From Gliomastix tumulicola (taxonomy: Eukaryota; Ascomycota; Sordariomycetes; Hypocreales; Bionectriaceae), in contig BCHX01000001.1 of the NCBI GenBank assembly GCA_001599755.1, positions 5,456,001 to 5,520,000 of the forward strand: 64,000 bases of DNA, read 5' to 3'. A model generated the notes under the pieces. The model did no database searches and was not told the origin of the DNA. It worked only from the letters and a program-made list of their open reading frames with translations. The translations under genes were made by a program, and so were the position numbers. The first letter of the stretch is position 1, and each line of letters begins with the position of its first letter. Positions 56,950 through 64,000 of the stretch are shown here, in pieces.

Positions 56950-58770
56950 CTAGACAAGGGCAAGCGTGTGGTCCTCCCTGATCCTCCCGACGACCCCAAC
57001 GCTCGCCTCGCCGCCAACGACAGCCGGCCCACGGACAAAGACCTATCAAGTGTCAGTCAGTCAGTCAGTCAACTCACACCAGCAGTACGCAAGGAGCAAA
57101 CTCACCTCTCCAGCGACATCGGCCTCCGTCGTCTTGTGCGCCCCAGAGTCCTTGAGGAGCAGCTCGACGCTCGTCACCGGCGCCCCAAAGTGGCCCTTGC
57201 CGTCCTTGCCCACCCGGTAGTCGAACAGCGCCGTCTGGCTCACGGCCCCGGCCACCCGCGCCGCCGTCAGCGCGTACACGATCCGGGCCCCCGTGAAGAC
57301 GCGCAGGTCCGACAGCGCCGACGCGTCGAGCTGCGCGCCGCCGGTCCCGGCCCGCTCCCCGACGTACACGAGCCGGAGCTTGCCGGGGGTCTTGCCGATG
57401 GCCGGGCGCGCGCCCGACGCGAAGCCCGAGAGGAAGTTGGCCGGGGCGAAGACGCCCTCCTGGAGCGTGCGCGTCGACAGCGAGTGCGCCGCCTGGGCGA
57501 GGACGGAGCCGTTCTTCGACGTGCTCTCCTGGTGCGTCTTGACGAGGGTCTGGGGGCTCGCGACGATGACGGTGGGTGCGACGCCCTGCGTGGCGAGGAC
57601 CAGGTCCGGAGACGTGCCGGCGACCGAGTTCAGGGCCACAGAGGCGTTCGAGTACAGCGCAGCCAGGGTGAGCGTCAGCGTGTGGATGTGGCTCAGCGAG
57701 TCGGCAGGGAGGAACAGGTCGGCCTGGGAGAGGCGCTCCTTGGTCGGCAGCGCCGCGATCTGGCCTGCGATGCCGGCCACGAGGTGAGTCTGGCTGAAGC
57801 GGACCATCTCCTCCATCTGGCCCGGCTTCGTCTGCCAGAAGGCGACCACATCCTGCGGGACGTTGGTAGGGTTCAGGGCAGGCAGCTCGGCGCCGGCCGC
57901 CTCGGGGGCGTCATTCACAATGTCCTGCCAGGTCGCGACGTTGACGCTGCCTCCCGTGCCCTCGGGCACCTCGTTCCAGTCAAGGTGGCGGGTGCCCTCA
58001 TCCACGACCCAGATGAGCTGTCGGAGCGCCGGGTACGCCTTGATGACCGTGTCAAAGGGGAACGCGCCCGGAACCGTCACGACCGTGTCTACGGCGGATC
58101 GTCGCATCATGGAGATGAGGTCGTCGCTCGGGATATCAAAGGGGATGAGGACGGTCGTCAGGTTGGGGTAGAAGCTGCAGGCAAACAGCGCGATGAGGAA
58201 CTCGATCGAGTTGGGCAGGTAGATGGCAACCCTAATGCCACCCTGCTCCGCGATGTGGTGCCCGATGAGGTTGATCTGGCGGGTGACCTCCTCTGCATGA
58301 AACGGTAAGTAAGTAAAGTACCACCCAGTAGTTGTGCATCACAAGGGCCAGGAGGGCAAAGACGTACCAAGCTTGTGCTCGACGACGCGCTGCGACCCCC
58401 AGACCGTCAGGATCTTCCCCGTAGCGCCCTTCTCCCCGCCCGTAGCGGCCTGCCGCCAGACATCCCGGAGATCGCCATCGCGGCCGCGCGACCACTTGGA
58501 GGCGCCCGGGTCCTTGACGTTGAGCCCGCTGTTGAGCGGCATGCCGTGAGGCGCCGCCTGCGAGCGGTACACGGGACTCTCGCCCTCCTGGCGCACCGTC
58601 GACGGGTTCGACTGCCTGGCGAGGAGCATCGGGTGGATGTCAGGCTCGCGAGACGTCGAGAGCTTGATCGTGAGGGCGAGGACGATGAAGGTCGCCAGGC
58701 CCGTGGAGTAGAGGTTCCATGACTGGAGGAGGCCACTCAAGGCCGTGTCAAGCGTATCTAGAGCGCCCAT
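56950..58770 (-). CDS. Membrane-anchored AMP-binding (ANL superfamily) protein, degenerate
   Basis: Exons 58770-58368, 58292-57106 and 57042-56950 give 1683 bases, 560 residues. The N-terminus has one membrane helix (STGLATFIVLALTIKL, about residues 21-36). The acyl/aryl-CoA ligase fold follows: EVTRQINLIGHHIAEQGG, RVAIYLPNSIEFLIALFAC, and FLPADSLSHIHTLTLTLAA. The small last exon (not a long open frame) adds VFVRGPAVVGGEASVGVVG, a match to the strand before the ligase hinge. I see no SSGTTGxPK P-loop and no YGxTE motif, and the protein ends before the C-terminal lysine subdomain. It is therefore probably not an active ligase. Fungi have related membrane-bound AMP-binding proteins of unknown role. 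The start is the ATG at 58770; the frame is open further but has no earlier ATG. Confidence 0.78.
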
Positions 58771-60275
58771 TGTGAATCTTCGCACACAACTCCCTTTCTG
58801 TCTTTCTTTTCGGTCAAAGAGAACGCTGGTATAGCTATAGTCGCCCAGCTACCACCGCCACCAGGAGCACGGGGTCCGACCGAGGATATATATCGGTCGC
58901 TAAATCAATTCGCGCGCTATCAGAGAGGATTTTTTGAGGGAAAAGATAGTAGGAGCAGCTCGGCGAGGTCCTGAAAAGGCGGAAGCTGACGAGGTACGCC
59001 CAGTAGCTCCGGGCCAGCTAAGCAGAAGCAGAGCAGAGTAAACGTGAGCTGAGGCGGGTTGACAGGTGGAGGCTGGGCGGCAATTGCTGGCGCTGCTGTA
59101 GGGCAGCAGAATAGGTACCCCGAGACGCCCGATAAGACTTTAGGTAGGTGCCTTATCGACCCCGCTAACTCGGACTAAGCTCGAAATGGCACTCACCGGC
59201 CTCTCTTTTTTACCTCTGCAGAACCGCGTGGAATTTCCACCCAATGCTGGAGAGCAGCAGTCAACTGAGAAAGGGCTGATTAGTAATCCTACCACAAGCT
59301 GTCATCACCATCACCTTCTTGAAAAACATCACGCTCACTTAAGAGAAGCATCCATCAAAGTTACACAATTTTTGTTTGTATTGGAAGTTTCGAAAGCCTA
59401 CTCTGGTCCCCTTGCCTGTCCTTCTTGTTCGAAGGAACGTGCAAAATGTTCCAGTGTGCCTGTCCATCAGGACTTTGTGACCTTTGCCTGTAAACCCAGC
59501 TCCAGCTGTGCTGTGCTGTGCTGTGCTTTTGTGCTTCGTGCATTCTTGCAAAGAGCACTCAGTTGGCTTCGGCCAATACTGTCCTTGCCCAATATTCATA
59601 ATCTGTGCGTCGGATAACCTCGATTGGCGGTCATGACGAAAAAAGACAANCCCAACCCGCCGATCGACAGCCGGTGCAAATCGTGCCCGACTGCCATGTG
59701 TATGCCCTCAAAGTCCCTGTGATAGTCCGTCGCAGTAGAGACCTTCCGAGCATGTCCGACCAGAGAACCGAGAAAACCCGCTTTTATCTATGTGCGCACG
59801 GCGATGCATGACCCTCTATGTGAAAGCGAGAAAATGCCCTGTCAGGGAACCCCTGATAGACAGCAGAAACATGAGAATCGTAACGCTCCTGAAGGAAGAT
59901 CTAGTGCCCTAGATTCATTAAACACCATGTTTCTGCCCGTGTCTTCGTCCTTCAAGTTCCCAAATCTCGGTCTAAGGGTATCAATCGAGAAGGGTTTGAA
60001 ATCAAAAGGAAATGCAATGTATCACATGCTTCGTGAATGCCCTAAAACCGATGCTGCTTTTCGCCAGCCCGGCCAGGCACTGTTGCCGCCCTCGTAGGTC
60101 ATAGGTGCTCGCCGTGTCGTAAAGAATCCGAGTACAAGTCGAAAAAGAGATGCAGAGAAAAAATCAGAAAAATGCAGTCGCAAAACAATAATTCAGATGC
60201 CGTCGTAAGATGGTGCGATCCTGCATCTGAGCGCCAAGTCGGAGCAATGGCGCGGTGGGAACACCTGTTAGGTGT
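58771..60275. other. Intergenic, AMP-binding gene promoter and DED1 3' UTR
   Basis: About 1.5 kb. It holds CTGTG pentamers at 59506-59525 and the unresolved base n at 59650. The frame at 59186 starts with ATG but resembles no family. No gene is supported. Confidence 0.45.
59506..59525. repeat. (CTGTG) pentanucleotide repeat
   Basis: Four CTGTG copies in non-coding DNA, the same unit length as the TCTGG repeat at 33101 and the AGGTG repeat near 44751. Confidence 0.85.
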
Positions 60276-62469
60276 TTACCACCAAGAGGACTGGCTGCCA
60301 GGGCCTCCAGGGTTGCCGTAGCTGCCTCCGAAGCCGCCGCCGCCGCCGCCGCTGTAGCCGCCACCACCACCACCGTAGCCAGCACCACCACCCTGAGGAG
60401 GACCGCCATAGCCGCCGCCGTAGCCGCCGGAGGACTGGGGACCGCCGAAACCGCCACCGCCGCCGCTGCCGCCGCCGAAGCCACCACCACCACCGCCGAA
60501 CTTGCGGAAGTCACGGTTGGCGGCGCCGCCACGGCCGCCGCCGCCACCACCACGGGATCGTCCACCGCGGCCTCCGCCGAAGGAGGACTCACGTGCAACA
60601 GTCTCAAGGAAGGCAGGAACTTCCTGGTTGGCCTCCTTAAGAAGCTCCATGAGGTCACGAACCACGCCACGGTTGCCACGGTTGAAGAAAGCGGTAGCAA
60701 TACCAGTGTTTCCAGCACGGCCGGTACGACCGATACGGTGGACGTAGTCGTCAATGTCGGTGGGAAGGTCATAGTTGACGACGTGGGTGACATTGGGAAT
60801 ATCGAGACCACGAGCAGCAACGGCAGTGGCAACGAGGATGGGGCAGCGTCCATTGCGGAAGAACTCGAGGGCACGCTCACGCTCGCGCTGAGTGCGATCT
60901 CCGTGAATGGAGGTAGCAGGGAAGCTCTGGTTGATGAGGAAGTCGGAGAGCGAGTCGGCCATGCGCTTAGTCTCGACGAAGATGAGGGTGAGACCACCAG
61001 CATGGGTGTGGAGAATGTCGAGCAGGACAGAGCGCTTGTCAACGTCCTCGACGTACTCAATCCTCTGAGTAATGTTCTCAGAGGTCGAACCGACACGACC
61101 GACGGACAGGAAGACGTAGTCCTTTAGGAAATCCCTGGCAAGCATCTGGATGTCGCGGGGGAAGGTGGCCGAGAACATGAGAGTCTGACGGTTGGCGACC
61201 GAGGGCATATCCTCACCCTCGACAATGCGACGAATCTGGGGCTCGAAACCCATGTCAAGCATTCGGTCGGCCTCATCGAGGACGAGGTACTTGATGTTGC
61301 ACAGGGAGATGCGGCCTCGCTCTATGAGATCCACAAGACGACCCGGAGTAGCAACGAGGAGATCGCAGCCGCGCTCGATCTGGCGGAGCTGGGAGCCAAT
61401 GTCGGCACCACCATAGACGACGCAAGGACGGACCCAGGAGCGGTAAGCAAACTTGCGAGACTCATCGTAGATCTGCGAGACAAGCTCTCGAGTGGGAGCC
61501 AGGATCAACGAGGTGGGATAGGCCTTGCGCTGACGGCCAAAGGAGCCACCAGCAGCGGCGGGAAGAGCCGAGGGTCCGTTCAGGAAGGCCTGAGAGAGGA
61601 TGGGAAACAGGAAACCACCCGTCTTGCCAGAACCCGTCTGAGCGCAAGCCATGAGATCGCGACCGCCCATGACGATGGGGATCGAGTACTTCTGAACAGG
61701 GGTGGGCACCTTGTAGTGAGCCATCTCGATATTGCGGCACAGGTGCTCGTCCAGGGGAGGAGTGGTGAACTGATGAACGGGCTCGGGGACATCACGACCA
61801 GAAGCCTCAACGGGGATGTCGTCGTACTTCTCGAAGTTGATACCGGTGTGCTGCTTAGACGGGTCGTCGGGAGTGCCGAACAGCTCACGTTCCAGACGGG
61901 CGTTGCTCGGGCCGGCAACGTGCTTGCCGTCCTGCCACCGGCCGTCACCAGAGCCACGGGATGCGTAACCACCGCCACCGCCGCCGCCGCCGCCGTGACC
62001 ACCACCTTGGCCGCCATCATATCCAGCGTAGCCGCCGCCGCGGCCACCACCGCTCCAACCGCCTCGTCTGTTACCGCCGGCGGCACCCTGGAAGTTGTTA
62101 ACCTCGGGGCCGTTGCCCCAGTTTTGCTGGCGCGCGTTGTAGTTTTGGCTGTGGTGAGGGTTAGCTTTGGTTGCAAAGTAGAAAGTACCATGTGAACACT
62201 TACTTGGCCCAGTTGCTGTTGGCAATGCCAGCAGGAGGAGCACCGTTAACAGGCGCCTGAGCCGGGGGAGGGCCGCCAGGAGCAGGAGCAGCAGCCGCAG
62301 GAGCAGCAGCGGGAGGAGCTCCATTGACGGGAGGGGGTCCGCCATTCTGAGCAGCACCCTGGGGGCGGTTGCGCATATGGGGAGGGATGTAGGATCGCGC
62401 CTGGCCCGGGCCCTGAGGCTGGCCGTCAGGGCCAAGGTTCAATCCTGCCATGTTGAGCTGGTCCGCCAT
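60276..62469 (-). CDS. DED1: ATP-dependent RNA helicase DED1 (DEAD-box, DDX3 family)
   Basis: Unwinds mRNA leaders during scanning and translation initiation, with a role in stress granules. Exons 62469-62204 and 62148-60276 give 2139 bases, 712 residues. The N-terminus (MADQLNMAGLNLG, then YIPPHMRNRP, the eIF4E-binding-like motif of Ded1) is followed by a Pro/Ala-rich segment and a Gly-rich stretch. The helicase core has the Q motif (YKVPTPVQKYSIPIV), motif I AQTGSGKT (about 258), PTRELVSQ, TPGRLVD, DEAD in VLDEADRMLDMGF (about 376), SAT in FSATFPRDIQ, ARGLDIPNVTHVVNYD and HRIGRTGRAGN (about 558). An RGG/Gly-rich tail from about 612 ends in SSWW, the known Ded1 signature. All motifs are intact. 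Confidence 0.96.
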
Positions 62470-64000
62470 GTTGGATGTCGTAAGATGTCCTTGAGTTGGG
62501 CGGGGGAGGCTGGTTCGTGGTGATTTTCGATTCGAAATAGACTGTGTCGTAGACAAAGGCGTGTCTCGGTCGCAATCACTCTCAGAGGGACTGAAAAGAG
62601 TGAAAGATTGGAAAAGAGGACTCGTAAACACGACGGAAAATGCTGAATGAAGGTAGAGAAAAATGAAATCAGAGGAAAAGTCTCTGCATGCACTTTTGTG
62701 TTTACCTCCCAACGAATTAGATTTTTCTTTTCTTGGGCAGAAATGAAATCAACGTGAGCTTGCAAACTCCCCTCGAAGAACACGACTGACTCTTCAAAGG
62801 AAAGAAACAAGGAAAGACGGAATGCCGTAGGATGGCAGATATGGGGGGGAGAGAGGAAAGGGTTTTTGCGAGGAGAGGGTTAAGGGAGTTGTGGAAGTGG
62901 AAGAGGGAAGAAGAAAAAGGGTCGATTGAAAGTTGGGAGGCGAAAAGGAAGGGGAGAAAAATTAGTTATCAAATTCGGGTTAGTGGCGTTGGCGGCAGGA
63001 CCGGGCGGTGAGAATTTTTGGAACCTAGAGGCAAGTGCGAGTGACGTGACTCGTAGGTACATGTCACTACCATCACGCGGGGCGGTACTGCAGCGGTACC
63101 ACCTGCTCCACAGTTCACACACCCTCGACACCCTTACAGTTTGCCCAACAGCCCTACTTGGCCTGTTAGCCTGACATGCAGAGTCGCATCGACCAATTCC
63201 TGACGAGATCAGGTTCTAGAAAGATTCTTCTGGGTGCTGCCCAAGGTGGGATTGACTCATGCGCGAGTGAGGCGTGCCTCGTCTGTAGTACCTGCCTGGA
63301 GATGCGTGTAACCTCAGTTGAACCTTCCCTGGAGGGTGACAGAAGTGGGACTCTGTTTCCATCCTCTCTTGTCTATTGTCTCGCAAGTCTGCCCCGTAGA
63401 AATCCAAGAAATCAGGGCATGGAGATGAGAGAGTAATTACTGCGGACTGATGGGATTGCTATATTTAGTTGACAAGACTCGCATGTCCTGATCAGATCGA
63501 ATATTGGAGTCGAGGCTAACAACAATGCAAGCGTGTTTGTACGAGGCAGGTGTCCTCCCATTTGTGTCAGCCAAATGCCCCTCGCGTGAAAGCGCTGAGG
63601 CACCGCTCGCTCTTTGTTGTACCACCAACTAATCAGCTCGGTCGAGCATACCAGAAGGACATGGATGGAAAAAGAACACCAGGTGCGTTGCGTTACCTAC
63701 ATTACTGGTCTTTATCTGAAATTTCGCCACTGTTCTTACGCAGCGTCATATTTTCTAGTCGGTGAGGAAAGAGAGATGGCGGTGCAGATAGTGCACCAGC
63801 TGAGTGGGCTCAGCCGACGAATTGCACGTGAGGCTTGGTAGGCGAAGGAGCTGCCCGCCCGTGACGTGTTGCTTCGGATCGCCAGCACATCAGTGATATC
63901 ACCTCGAGTATCTCATGACATTTCTCTTTTTATCATTAAGAAGTCCCCACGTTTCCAACCTCGTAAAAGTACACGTGAGTTTGATACGTAGTTGTGGTCC
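62470..64000. other. DED1 promoter/leader and right edge
   Basis: On the minus strand the first several hundred bases before the DED1 ATG are pyrimidine-rich, as in a strong fungal promoter with a long 5' UTR. Beyond about 63150 I see no gene up to the window edge; a gene may start outside. Confidence 0.45.

Noticed and set aside
56887..58308. Plus-strand open frame (473 codons) over the AMP-binding gene
   Set aside because: Antisense shadow; basic low-complexity translation and no family resemblance.
53861..58770. HET gene and AMP-binding gene as one defence or secondary-metabolite cluster
   Set aside because: Two neighbouring genes on one strand without further tailoring, transport or regulatory genes do not support a cluster.
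60255..61127. Plus-strand open frame (290 codons) over DED1
   Set aside because: Antisense of Gly-rich and helicase coding; low-complexity Ala/Thr/Glu translation.
1..64000. CRISPR array, prokaryotic operon or riboswitch
   Set aside because: The genome is eukaryotic (introns, fungal families) and no regularly spaced repeats were seen.

Overview
The window is nuclear DNA from a filamentous ascomycete (Pezizomycotina), most likely a Sordariomycete. Four things point there: short introns (51-91 bases in most cases) with GT...AG ends and CTAAC/CTGAC branch sites; 3' UTRs and leaders of fungal type; fungus-specific families (a Zn(II)2Cys6 regulator, a HET-domain protein, a homeodomain regulator of the conidiation type); and housekeeping proteins closest in wording to those of Sordariomycetes as I remember them. 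I could not run a search, so the class is an inference. I support 19 protein-coding genes with 36 inferred introns. I found no tRNA, 5S rRNA or convincing transposon.

Left part (0-27.7 kb) is dense and conserved: a Ser/Pro-rich protein of unknown role (607-1575), glycogen synthase (3867-6220, minus), the ribosome-biogenesis factor YTM1 (8206-9697), a DEDDy 3'-5' exonuclease with a likely mitochondrial leader (9800-11736, minus), LSM5 broken into six tiny exons (12205-12753), RNA polymerase II subunit RPB11 with a 17-base first exon (13020-14079, minus), the release-factor methylase MTQ1 (14666-15727), an m-AAA protease (16187-18927), a BOR1-like borate/anion transporter (20206-22322), the fork-protection factor TOF1 (22621-26210, minus) and, head to head with it, a mitochondrial 3-hydroxyacyl-CoA dehydrogenase (26631-27701).

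Middle part (27.7-48.6 kb) is sparse and regulatory. A 5.9 kb stretch without a recognisable gene lies upstream of a homeodomain transcription factor (33607-35851, HTF1-like). It is followed by Mediator subunit MED19 (38327-39562), a Zn(II)2Cys6 activator resembling FarA/CTF1 (40709-43818, minus) and a large mucin-like single-pass membrane protein with Pro-Glu-Ala repeats (46298-48541, minus). Intergenic spaces here are 1-6 kb and carry several microsatellites and a palindrome.

Right part (48.6-64 kb): an alpha/beta hydrolase with a coiled-coil tail (51385-53550), a very GC-rich HET-domain protein (53861-56176, minus), a membrane-anchored degenerate AMP-binding protein (56950-58770, minus) and the DEAD-box helicase DED1 (60276-62469, minus). 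There is one unresolved base (n) at 59650.

The genes do not form one pathway. Loose themes are RNA synthesis and translation (RPB11, MED19, LSM5, YTM1, DED1), mitochondrial proteins (MTQ1, m-AAA protease, exonuclease, hydroxyacyl-CoA dehydrogenase) and fungal development or self-recognition (HTF1-like, HET, mucin-like sensor). I did not find a clearly new multi-gene system. The most unusual items are transcript-structure features (a minimal uORF, a stopless in-frame intron, a repeat-built branch-point region, an intron-split catalytic codon) and a few proteins of unknown role.
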